From NCBI GenBank assembly GCA_965153455.1, contig OZ234494.1:14260001-14324000 (forward strand): a stretch of DNA of 64,000 bases, in the 5' to 3' direction. The notes beneath the pieces are model-generated. The model made no database searches. It saw nothing but the letters and a program-made list of their open reading frames with translations, and was not told where the DNA came from. The position numbers and the translations under genes are program-made. This stretch comes from Sphagnum compactum (lineage: Eukaryota > Bryophyta > Sphagnopsida > Sphagnales). This document shows, piece after piece, positions 1 through 10,510 of this stretch; positions within the stretch are counted from its first letter, which is position 1, and the number at the start of each line of letters is the position of its first letter.

Positions 1-2340
1 GTGATCAGGAAGTTCCACATTTCCAACAGCTTAAAGTTTTGAGCTTGGCAGTGCTCAGGTATATGGACTGATTTTTTGCTTCATTATTTTCGGCTTTAGG
101 CTTTCAATAGCACCTTGATTGCAATGACACAGGTTTTGAAACTCCTCTAATTTAAATGTTTCAAACCCACCCTCTAGTTCATGGCTGAAATTGTCTATTG
201 TTACTTGAGTCTTCGCATAGATTCCAGAAATGCATCAGAAGCCTGGGACACAGACTGTTGTATGATTGCTTGCCCACAATTACCAGCAAATTATTACATT
301 GACACCCACTGTTGGGAGCTGGGGTGTTGGGAGCTGATAATGCAATGGTGCAGCAAGTCACGGCCATTGGTGACAAAAGCAATGATCTGATACTTTGTGA
401 GTAACACTCAAGTGTATGATCACACTAGTTTGTGAGTAACACTGATATGATCACACTCATTCTTGGTATGTTTGTTTTGGTTTTGCTGGAACCGACGGAA
501 CAGTTAATTCGAAGTAACTTTGTGGAATTTTCTCTGCAATCTCCTAGATAGGTTGGTGAAGGCTTTTTGAAGAGTAGGGTGTCCCCTGAGCATTTTGATT
601 GTGCCTTCTTAGGCTCAGTGCCTAATGTCACTGGGTTATCATCAAAAGCCTACCAGTCACAATCTCTAATGTTTCAAAACTGTATGAAGGCAGGCTGGAA
701 AACAAAGTACCGAATGGTGATGCAGAGAATGCATGTTCCAGGCTTTTTAGTTGCCCATGATTTCTAGTAGGATTTGAGTATTGACCTCCTGTATGTGGCC
801 CAACATTTCTTTGAGGAGCTGAGCAATCCTCTTTGTCAAAGTTCATTGTGAAATTCCTCTGATCTGACTCAATCCTTTGCGCTAAATCAATAATGAAACT
901 CAACATCATTGCAGGTGCAGTTAGTCTGAGAACACCTTGTACACTAAAGTTCTAACAATGAATGTGATCTCTTAAATTTTGAGCGTCAATGAAGCCCCAT
1001 TTTCATTACACTCAATTTGCATAATTTTACACTAGACCACTTGTCTGTCCACTGAGTGCATTCTTTCTCCAAGGTTCTATAATGGAACCAGAATGTCATG
1101 GAGTTGCATGATGTTGACTGTGTACGGTGCAGGCTATGTTGATGGACTCCAGTTTTGATGAATGCATTAGCATGAAGTCTACCTTTTTCCTGCAAAAACT
1201 TCACACATCTGGAAAGAGGTGAAGAACATGTACAGGACTTATGACTATGGTGTCTCCTTCCACTCAGAGGAAGACTCTGTTTGGAGCAAAACTCTGTCAG
1301 GTGAAGACCACTTAAAAGGAAAACCTGATGCAACAAGATCAAAAGGAAGGAAGTGGGAAAAGGCAAGACTTGCACTCTGCCTGACCAAATCCTTGATCAT
1401 TCCATACATTAAGCCAAATTCTACCTGCACTGAACCAAGTACCATTACATTTGTATTACAAGCATTGATGATGCTGACCATCCTGAGATGAAACCTATTT
1501 GGCTGTCAAGTAGTTCTAAAATGTGGCTACACTGCAATGTGAGCTCTAACCCAAAACTAGTTCTCCTCTCTAAGAAGCTACACAGCTGAGATTGACAAAA
1601 ACCCAAACTTCTTCACCTCTCTAAGAACTTCTCTTTCTAAGGAGCTCCCAGAGCTGAGATTGAGAGAGCATGTTTATACAAAGGGGGGGGGGTACAATGG
1701 CAAACAGTGTGGTACTAGTATGCCAGCCTGGCCCCATGGCCAGGGGAGATTGACAGCCCAAAAACAAACTGAACAAAAGGCATGTCATAACCTCCCATGA
1801 TCAAAGGGTCAAAAGAAGGCTGTGCCCAAGTCTAGCCATATTACCCTGAAAATTTGTCAGCAGTGTTTACAACACAAATTCTGTCTTAAGGTTTTGATCT
1901 TCAGCAAGGGTGATCACTGCCATCAATCATCATCATCTTCTTGTTCTTCTTCTTCACAGATGTGTGAGAGACAAGAAACACTATTTGATGATGATCCCTG
2001 TAGCATTTGATCTAAAATCCCAGTGTTTCATACAGTATGGCAGGAAGAAGGAAAATTCAGTTTTTCTTCTGGTTCTGGGTTAGAACAACCTGGGTCCATT
2101 GATGTCCTTTCAAAGTCTTTGTGCACCAATGATGATCTTCCCAAGCTCTAGCTTTTGCCAAAAACAGACACAGACTGAGCTCCAAAGGTGGGTACAAACA
2201 CAGGAAACCCATCATGAGCATCAACATCCTCCTGTTCCCATGGTTGATTCTAATGGGAGGGAGCCACGGTCTTTCTTTGGACCCTTGGAACGAAGGAAGA
2301 AAGGAAGATGATGATTGACACTCAAAATTGATGACGAAGA
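1..2340. other. intergenic, no gene seen
   Basis: No ORF here has a recognisable domain, and the short frames overlap on both strands. A stretch at about 365-545 (AATGATCTGATACTTTGTGAG followed by a TTGTTTTGGTTTTG-rich tail) recurs in diverged form at about 32845-32960, so part of this region is a dispersed repeat. A G9 run lies near 1683. The right end is the 3' flank of the minus-strand VQ gene. Confidence 0.6.
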
Positions 2341-3696
2341 TCAGGTCTCTGTAGCCCGTGGTGAGGTCAAGGGGAAGAGGCTGAGGAGCTCAGGTTGCGG
2401 CCGAGTGGGATCAAAGGAAGATGGAGATGGATGTAGGAAGAAGTGAGGAGTGGCATGTCTTTCTCTCTCAGTTGCTTCTTGCAGATGATTTTGGGTGCGT
2501 GGTTTCAGTCCTGTGTAGTAGCAGCTCTCGTATGTGGTGGTAGGAGTTCTTGGACCATGACATGTTTTCTCGGAGACATCCTGCATGGAGAGTGGAGTGA
2601 GGACAGGAGGAGGGCTAGAAGATGCAGCAAGAGAGGAGGGAGAGGAGGATGAGGAGAACTTCTTCTGATTGGAAGGAGATACTAGCTCTGCTGCTGAAGA
2701 AGCCGACAAGGCAGCATAGTTGGCGGCAGCTTCTCGTTTGAAAACTGTGGCAGTGCTCAATCCGGGCTTGATTTCCAGCTTCCTGATGTTGGATTGTCTT
2801 CTCTCGTGCAGCTTGAAGGAAGGTCTGCGAGCAGACAAGGAGTCGATTGCAGGCTTAGAAGAGATGAGGAGACCACCTCCAAAGGTGTTGCTGTTGTTGT
2901 TGTTGTCAAGCTGCTGCTTGTGAGATCCAGCAGGGCTCGACGACTCTAGCGGCTGCGCGCCGCCGCCGCTAGTCCTGGCAGTTTGCCTGGACGGTACAGT
3001 GATAGGCAGCTTCTTCTCCAAGTCGGAATCCGAGGCGCCCGTGAGCTTCTGTACCAGCTCCCTGAAGCTGGAAGTATCGGCTTGCACAAAAGTAGTCGGG
3101 GATGCAAACTCTGCTTTTTCTCGAGGGCTTGAGGGAACGGATCCCGACGCAGCCCCCGCGCAAGTCTGGTTCCGTAGCTGTACCGCTCGCGTCGGGGACA
3201 AGAGAGTCGTCGACGACGCACAACCGGCGACCTTGGTGGTGGTGGTGGTGGTCACCGCCGCTGTTGCTGCTGAAGAAGCCGCCCTTGATCCCCCTAGCTT
3301 CCGTCTCTTGGCGACCTCGTCCACGGACGACGAAGCCGAGTCGCTTCCGCTGGTCTCTCTAGACGACGGAGTGTGAAGATGGGGCGGCGACCTACTGGGA
3401 GGTGTGGGTGGACAAATGACGGTCCCAGCTGCCTTGATCATGTCTTGCGACGACGACGCTGGTAGCACGGGTTGGAAAGCCAAGCCTGAGCCGCCGGGAT
3501 TGCAGCTTTTCGACAGCTTCTCGATCTTCACAACATTCTCATGATTCGTGTTTCGTGCAGGCGTTGCAAATCCAAGCAGCGCCAGCGTTGTTGCGTACGT
3601 GAGGCTCTTGGAACTGGGCTGTGAGATGGGTGCGCAGAGACGAGGAGGAGAAGACCCTGCTGCTGCTGCCGCCGCTGCATGACCATGACTCTCCAT
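2341..3696 (-). CDS. VQ motif-containing protein (VQ4/MVQ-like), 451 aa, intronless
   Basis: VQ proteins are plant-specific nuclear cofactors that bind WRKY transcription factors through the VQ motif; several are MAP-kinase substrates in defence and stress signalling. The block TTFVQADTSSFRELVQKLTG (residues about 201-220) contains a perfect FxxxVQxLTG core and the TTFVQADT lead-in typical of the VQ4/19/31 group. A second conserved element, FKLHERRQSNIRKLEIK (about 294-310), matches the basic ERR block of that group. Several SP/TP dipeptides (SPTR, SSPRE, ASPTT, VSPSN, LTPLS, RTPTT, TSPRA) could be MAPK sites. The rest is low-complexity Ser/Ala/Pro/Thr sequence, including T7 and A8 runs. The start chosen is the ATG at 3694-3696 (MESHGH), the first ATG in the open frame. 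At 451 aa it is longer than most angiosperm VQ proteins. It is intronless, as most seed-plant VQ genes are. It is GC-richer than its surroundings. The family assignment is firm; the WRKY partner and kinase link are inferred. Confidence 0.88.
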   Translation of the reverse strand: MESHGHAAAAAAAGSSPPRLCAPISQPSSKSLTYATTLALLGFATPARNTNHENVVKIEKLSKSCNPGGSGLAFQPVLPASSSQDMIKAAGTVICPPTPPSRSPPHLHTPSSRETSGSDSASSSVDEVAKRRKLGGSRAASSAATAAVTTTTTTKVAGCASSTTLLSPTRAVQLRNQTCAGAASGSVPSSPREKAEFASPTTFVQADTSSFRELVQKLTGASDSDLEKKLPITVPSRQTARTSGGGAQPLESSSPAGSHKQQLDNNNNSNTFGGGLLISSKPAIDSLSARRPSFKLHERRQSNIRKLEIKPGLSTATVFKREAAANYAALSASSAAELVSPSNQKKFSSSSSPSSLAASSSPPPVLTPLSMQDVSEKTCHGPRTPTTTYESCYYTGLKPRTQNHLQEATERERHATPHFFLHPSPSSFDPTRPQPELLSLFPLTSPRATET

Positions 3697-4320
3697 TCTC
3701 CTATCGCATACTCTCCTAACACCCCTAGATCTCCGCACCAACCACAAACACTTCTTCTTCTTCTATTCACCTCTAGATCTCAGCTTGGTGAGCAACGGGA
3801 ATAGTGCAGCCCGTTCGCATCCCTTACTCACAGCAGATCTGTGCACCCACCCCACCCCACCCCCTCCTCGCACTTCTCTTCTTCTCAAACTCTTGCAACC
3901 CACGTCCACGGAGCTTCTTCTTTACGCATGAAACCGCTGCAGCTCCAAGTCCTCCTTCTCAGCATGGATTTCTCGGATTTCTCTCGCGCAAAAAACACGG
4001 AAGAAAGAAGAGGAAGAAAAAAACAGAAAAAACCACAGACCCAGAGCTACAGACGATCAAATCCTGCAGAATCAAAGCGGAACTCAGCAGTTTCTCTCCC
4101 TCTTTTTTATTATAAAAGAACACAATTGATCGCTTGCGAAGCAAACGAGCCTGATTTTCTCGACTGCGGCCACAAGTGAAAGAGGATTGGGCAGCGCAAG
4201 AGACTCAAGAGCAGAGAAGACGAAGGGGAGAAGGAGGAGTGGGGCACAAAGGAAGGGGAAAGAACGCGGGGGTGGAGGCGAAGGGGCGACCGGGCGGGCC
4301 ACTCGCGGAAAACTGGGGTC
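3697..4320 (-). promoter_or_regulatory. 5' leader and promoter of the VQ gene
   Basis: Upstream (minus-strand) sequence of the VQ gene. It is less AT-rich than the flanking DNA and contains long purine/pyrimidine stretches (3980-4040 and 4190-4290). A weak TATA-like motif (TATAATAAA on the minus strand, about 4107-4115) lies some 410 nt before the ATG. Overlapping frames on both strands are compositional shadows. No experimentally defined site can be assigned from sequence alone. Confidence 0.35.
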
Positions 4321-4522
4321 TTACAAGCCTTTTTCTTGCTAAATTTAGCGAGTTGGCTAAAACAAGTTCAAAATGGCTAAAAATATATGTGTTTTTTTGG
4401 TTTTCTACTCAACAAATATTTACATTAAAAAAAATAAAGCCAGATTTCTCTGTTGAGTTCTAGCATGTGGCAAAAACTTTGAAGGAACCTTAAACTTTTT
4501 TACTTTAATTTCCTGTTTATAG

Positions 4523-4860
4523 CCAAATTTGACTAAACTCTATTATGAATGATTGCCAGTTCAGGTACATCACAAACATGGAAAAACAAAAAAAAACAAA
4601 AAAAAACCTGGGTCTGACATCAGGCCTAGGTGTGACATCAGGCCTTTTTGACTAAAGTTTTTTTTCTTCTAATTTTCAGTGATAGGGAAAAAAATTCACA
4701 CACTAATTAAAAGGGTCACTTACTTATTACTGGGTACTAGGGAGGGGTTTTGCATGGTTTCCAAATCCCAAAAATAAACCATTGCCAAGTCAAAACTTAA
4801 AAGTAATAAGATGACACTTATATTATAAAATCATTCATAATAGAGTTTAGTCAAATTTGG
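4523..4860. mobile_element. MITE-like element with perfect 32-bp terminal inverted repeats
   Basis: Positions 4523-4554 (beginning CCAAATTTGACTAAACTC) are the exact reverse complement of 4829-4860. The 338-bp unit has no coding capacity and is AT-rich inside. It holds a short direct duplication of TGACATCAGGCCT at about 4614 and 4632. This architecture fits a non-autonomous DNA transposon. Flanking bases do not show an obvious target duplication (AG on the left, TGG on the right), so the superfamily is undetermined. Related CCTGTAGCCAAATTTGG-type sequence recurs near 13372 and 52652, which suggests a dispersed family. Confidence 0.7.
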
Positions 4861-6870
4861 TGGAGGAAGGTTGCACTTATATTAACATAATTTGGTTTAA
4901 TTCAATTCAAAATTGATTGTCTTCAATCGAATTTAAATTCAATTCAATTACATATGAATTCAATTGAGAATTTAATTAATCTGAACTTAATTCAATTTTG
5001 TAACTGAATTCAGCTCAAGTTGCATGCAATGCTGTTGAATATATTCATTTGAATGGAACTTAAATTTCACAAAATTAAATCATTTTTTTCTGTCATTCAT
5101 TGTCACTAATAGTGTGCAATAGAACGGACCCCAAGTCAACAAGTATAAATTAAAAATATCTCAACTTTACATGTACTAAGTTAATATGTTGAAATGGACA
5201 TATTTGTCTAACATGGTTTGAACATTTGAATTGGTGTTGGCTGATTCTTCTATTTTATTTTATTTTTTTTCTAAGAGAATCTCTAGTCTTAGTTGTGACA
5301 TTATTTATTTGGGCTCTGTGCTGCTATGCAATACCATTGATGATGAAATGACAATAAATAAATAAAAGTTTATATTTGAAAGGTTTGTTATTTTCAGATA
5401 TATATAGGATTCAAATTGTACAAAATATTGCTCAATTATCATCCAAGGGGAGATTTAATCAGCCATCTTTATTTTTTAATTCATTGAAATTTTGGAAGCA
5501 ATTAGGGTGAATAAAGATTAAATGAGCTAAGCAAGTGGGGATTGAATCTTTGAATTAGGTATTTAAGGGAGAAGTTTTTATTGGAAACTAGCTTAATCTC
5601 AAAGAAAAATAAATGTTAATCTCTTGAAATAATCTCAACATATTAAAATGAAATAATAAATATTTACATTTGTATGAAATTACATGTAAACATGTGTATG
5701 AAATTGGAAAGACACAAAGATTCAATTTTTCTAAAAAAAATACACAAAGATTCCAAAAAACATTGAAAAAAAAAAAGAGATTTGTTTATCTTTTGATATC
5801 TTAGTATCCATAAGGACATTTTGAAATATTGCAACTTGTAAAATGTTTATTTTCTTAAAATTCTGGTTTGAAATCGACCTCTCAGAAATTTGCAGTTTGG
5901 AATTGTCTTTTTGTACGACTACAACTATAGCCCATTCCAACTAAACCAGCTCCAATGGAATCATCATCACTCAAATTTATTGATCGGGTTTTCTAGCTGC
6001 AAGTTTGAGCTTGCTTATTCATAGCTTCTATTTTGACACAAATTTTCAAATTCAAGAAACTTTAGGGCCAATTTGAAACAGGGTCCAATATGGATACCTA
6101 CACAATTACACACTCTCACGAACTGATTATTGCATAGATATAAAGATTTACACATAAAGTTTCTCCTACTTGTCAAGTTTTCAGGGAAAATAGAGGGAAA
6201 AAAACCCGGTTTTACTCAAAGAACTTGAACCTGTGTTCAATTTGTTTTTTCCCTTGAGGTTCTAGGTTCTGTTCCAGTCGTAACAAATGGCTAGTTTCAC
6301 TTGCACGGTGGCTATTACAACCCCGTGGGCTGGTGGCTTCATGCCTCTTCTTGACCTAAAGACCTTTTTTTAGTGTGATCAGTCCTGAATTGACAAACAA
6401 TCTTTCAAGCTTAGATATTTTCCTTCCTTCTGTTTCTGGCTACCTAATAATAAGGAAGGGCAGGAGATACCTAAACCTGGAAGAAAGCTGGGCCATGATG
6501 ATGATATTATTTTTAAATTTTTAGGGGAAAATGAAAAGGCTATAAATAACAGTGACAAAAATGGGCATGTTTACAGATATCACAGAGTTTCTGGGCTCTT
6601 ATAACTTGCTTGACTTGGACCAACAAGTGGTGAGTTTGACGAAGTCCCCAAATATAATAATTAAGAAGTAAACGTCATGTTATGTGGACTGTAACAACAA
6701 CAGTAAAAAGCATCTTGAAGTTCTCTCTCTCTTTTGTAATGGAGATGATGAATCTCAGAGACTAGAGTTGAAAGTTTAAACAAACAAACAAACAAGCAAC
6801 CTGGACTTAAAACTAACCTTAGAAAATTAGATAAAAGATCTGTCAGAAATTTCTTAGTGTATTTGGACAA
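4861..6870. other. AT-rich intergenic DNA
   Basis: Very AT-rich, with an EcoRI-like AATTCAATTC-rich stretch at 4893-5020 (repeated AATTCAATT and GAATT words). No gene, RNA gene or complete mobile element was recognised. Confidence 0.6.
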
Positions 6871-6879
6871 TTTGTTGTA

Positions 6880-7470
6880 AAGAAAGAAATAAATGAAAAA
6901 CACTCAGGAAGGGAAGAAGAGAAGGAAAAAGAAAGAATTGAAGTCCAAACAAAAGACCACACCCAAAAATGCAGCAAGCACAATGGGGAGCCCTAAGAGC
7001 AGAAATCACAAACTTGGCACCTAAACCCATCACTGGTAGCATGAAGCAAGTCATGCAAGGAGATGGGTGAAAAATTTGAAAGCACACCAAGGTTAGAAGA
7101 GGTCTCTTCTATTGTCAAAACTGCTTGACGCAAGATAGTGGTGGCTTGTTGAACTTTTTGAAGAGCCGTGAACACTTTCTGCTTATAAAATGAATGGATA
7201 ATCAAAAGAGGAGGACCCCAAAAGCTTTTCGTCAACCATGTCATGTTGACACATTGATACAAATTGGTGTAAACATCCAGATACTTTTACGTTATAAGGA
7301 TAAAATCATTTTAAAGGTTTCTGTTGCAATATGACATAACCTTCGCTTGAGCTGCAATTATTGCAATCACTCCTTGAATAATACGACACATGAAATAAGA
7401 TCTGCATGAGTCGAATCAACAATGACTATATGTGCCAAAGTGTGAATACCAAAGTGTTATTGTTGTTACA
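6880..7470 (-). pseudogene. 5'-truncated non-LTR retrotransposon fragment (C-terminal endonuclease region), copy A
   Basis: Minus-strand reading gives degraded matches to the C-terminus of a plant non-LTR retrotransposon polyprotein. Around 7380-7440 a frame reads IVIVDSTHADLIS, comparable to the endonuclease block ADSTHLDFVSQVV of the longer copy at 37.3 kb. The frame 6993-7262 contains CVNMTWLTKSFWGPPLLI followed by FYKQKVFTALQKVQQATTILRQA. The 3' end runs into a TTTATT-like tail near 6885, like the tail of the longer copy at 37810. Frameshifts and stops break it. It is clearly homologous to the elements at 10300-10510 and 34.9-37.85 kb. Confidence 0.72.
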
Positions 7471-7504
7471 TATAATTTTTTCGCCTGAAGCAAGCAGAGT
7501 GAGC

Positions 7505-7890
7505 TTCACGAGAAAATTTCAGAGAATTTTTTTTTGGTGTTGCACCTTGTAAATTTGGCCTTTTCATTGAAGAAATTTTTTTTGTTGGATCTTTATGTTG
7601 TGTAATGCCCTAGAGCTTGGGCTTTAATTAACACTTCACCAGCAAATTTCAGGGGGAATTTTTTTGGGGGGTTGCACATTGTAAAATTGGCGTCTTTGGT
7701 GCAAGAGATGTTCTGTCCAATCTTTATGTTGGGTAATGCCCTAGGCCTCGGGGTTTAACACTTCATGAGAAAATATGATGGGAAATTTTTTGGTGTTGCA
7801 CTTTGTAAAATTGGGCCTGTTTGTTGAGGAAAATTTCTGTCGGATCTTTTATGCTGGGTAATGCCCTAGACCCTGGGCTTTTAATTAGCC
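7505..7890. repeat. three tandem copies of a ~128-bp repeat
   Basis: Units start at about 7505 (TTCACGAGAAAATTTCAG), 7634 (TTCACCAGCAAATTTCAG) and 7761 (TTCATGAGAAAATATGATG), a spacing of 129 and 127 bp. Each unit contains a GGTGTTGCAC-type block, a TTGTAAA(A)TTGG block and a GTAATGCCCTAG block near its end. Divergence between units indicates an old duplication. It abuts the non-LTR fragment on its left. Confidence 0.8.
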
Positions 7891-10290
7891 TGGGTAATAC
7901 ACTTTTTAAGCATGAGGTAGATTAAGGTTAATAACAAAAGTCAAGTACAGCATCGATAAAACGCCACTAATATGGATGTACAGTGACCTGGTACACGCAA
8001 AAGGCGACTTAAAAGACCACTCAGATGGAGCCCACTAGCACCTTACTTTTGATTTTCTAGAACCGACCGGAAGTACATGGCCTTTGTATACGTGGCACCT
8101 ATTTATACGCTTTTCTTCCTTTTGACCTGGTTTTGATGCTACGGTGCCGGGCCCGGCGAGTTGACCCGTTTTTTCGCGCCCGGCCTACCCTCTCCCCACC
8201 CCCTTGCCCCCCCCCCCCCCCCCCCTGACCCTGTGCCGCCGTTCCCGGCGCCTATTCGGGTGGCCACTTCGCTCCCAATCTACAGAAAATCAAATTCTTA
8301 AGGGGCCCCATGGGCGTTGGTTTTTCTTTTTTGTTTTTTCACTTCCTTTTTTAATGTCCCTGGATTTTAAAATACACTTATGGGTACCGTGGGCTCACAT
8401 CAACATGTAGTAATTGTTCGGTTTTTCTTTTGTTTTTTGTTCTTTTTCATTTGGAGGGGTGTTCAAGCTCAATTTTTGGATTTTTTTTTATTAGAGGTCC
8501 ATTCACACTGAATGAGTTTTTTTTTGGGGGGGGGGGGGAGGGTGTGAAGTATTTTGTGACATAAAATTTTTGGCAATTTTTTCTAAAAATTAGTGAAATT
8601 AGTCAACTTCACACTTGAAAAACAAAATTTTCCAGAATTTCCCAATTTCTTTGGAGAAAAACACAAATTTTGTTGGAAAAAAATCACTGAAGGAGAGCAG
8701 GTATATCATTGTCACAATCAAGCCTCTCTTAGTGTGGGGGATAAATTGATTAAAATTTGTGATGTAAACCCATGTGTTGATCATGTAGACTATGTAGATG
8801 TATATGGTAGGATAGGTTAATTTAACCCTACAATAAACTATTCATACCATGGGGTTTCTTAAGTCAATTTTATAAAAAATGCCACGAAAAATGATTTTTC
8901 AGCTTTTCTAGTAACTATATTTCAGAAATCCTTATTTAAAAATTGTCAGATTATAAAATTAAATTTCAGTAAGGAGCAAAAATATAGAAGGATTTTTCAT
9001 TTTTTCTATAGCTAGATTTTCTTTAATTATCACATTATGTATATTTTATTTTTATAGTATTACAAATTTTTTTGGAAATTCATTTTTATAAACCCTAAAC
9101 CCAAAAATCTCTTTCAAATGACCAGATTGAGTTTGGATGCTGAACTTTAATTTGGTTCTTGTACTATGCCAAACATTTTGACAATTTTTCTTCAAACATT
9201 TCATTGTACTTGCAATTTATAAATATATAAAATAAAAATCATGAGTCGTCAAGAGTTTAGGGCACCTTTTCATAATGGACCATTATTCACAATTAAAACC
9301 AATCAATTCATATTATCCATTTTAGTGTTAAAAAAAAGTTTGAGACATTTCCACTTTTGACATGATATTATTCATTTAAAAAGTGAATTACTAGAAAGTC
9401 GTTTCTTTTGCACATCAAAGCTATTAACTTTTATGTTATCATGTTTGCATGTAACGTTAGAGCAACTCATGTGGTTGCAATAAAATGGTATGTACAATAA
9501 AATTTGATGGGTTTAGGGTTTACACTACCCAAACCCACAGATGTGTTATAATGAGCTTAGTTCTTGTAAATAAGTGCAATATACCATGTGTAGCAAGAGA
9601 TGTTTCAAAAATAAAATGACTATTTCTTGTTGACTAGCCATTAATTGCTATTGATTGGCAAGCCATTGAGTACAATTGATTAGTAGGCCATTGATTAATA
9701 TTGATTGACTTGCCATAGAAATGAATCCACAAGTGATATTTATATGTTACATTGTCTCATATTTATTATTTATTGATGTGAGAGAAATGAATTAATTTTT
9801 TTTCAATTTTTTGATGTTGCTTTTTGCATCATTGGCTAGCATCTTTAGAGAGATTTAACATTAAATGACAATAGGACATGTAGGACAATAACAGAAATTT
9901 TGTACTGATATATCACAACTTGCAAGAACATGCCTTCTGAATGTGATTAACCTAATTCAAAACCTTTGCTTTATTGGCAATGTTTTCAAAATTTTCCAAA
10001 CGAAGCCTTTGAAGGGGTGACAACCTTCAATTTTATATCTCATTTTGACAATAGTTTGGACCAAAAAAAAAACTCAATGTGAAAGAGACAAACACTTAAA
10101 AATAAATTTGAATGTGATAATTAAAAGATATTGCCCCCAATATACAATGCATTGCTAGAGTTGCCCTTATGCATTTATTTTTGTGTTTTGCAAAAGTGTG
10201 AATTTATCAATGAATGAAATATCAACTTGGATGTAACTGTTGAAAGTGACAACATCCGGCCTACCCATCCAGCTACAAGTAGAAAAAATC
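7891..10290. other. intergenic DNA with homopolymer tracts and dispersed repeat
   Basis: A GC-rich patch at 8140-8280 precedes a C19 run (about 8207-8225), and a G-run lies at 8526-8537. The stretch 8560-9020 resembles parts of 52500-52870 (shared words such as AAAAATATAGAAGGAT and AAAAATTAGT), indicating a dispersed non-coding repeat. A telomere-like TAAACCCTAAACCC lies at about 9091. No gene was recognised. Confidence 0.55.
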
Positions 10291-10299
10291 AGAGATAGA

Positions 10300-10510
10300 T
10301 TTTAATAAATAAAGGAAAAACACCGGGCAAGGGAACAAGAGGAAAACAAAGGAAAAGGAACAAAGTACAAACAAAACACCACACACGCAAATGTAGAACC
10401 CACAATGGAGAGCTCTAAGAGGAGAAAACACAAAACCTAAGAGCTAAACCCATCACCAATAGCTGAAAGCAAGTCATGCAGTCATAGGTGGAAAACCTGG
10501 AAGGACACCG
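10300..10510 (-). pseudogene. non-LTR retrotransposon 3'-end fragment, copy B
   Basis: Collinear with 6885-7085 (copy A): shared features include an ACACCACAC block, CCCACAATGGAGAGC, CTAAACCCATCACCA and AAGCAAGTCATGCA. The left end (10300-10320) is an AATAAATAAAGG-type tail, the reverse complement of the element's 3' terminus. It is severely 5'-truncated, and the homology stops near 10510. Confidence 0.7.
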
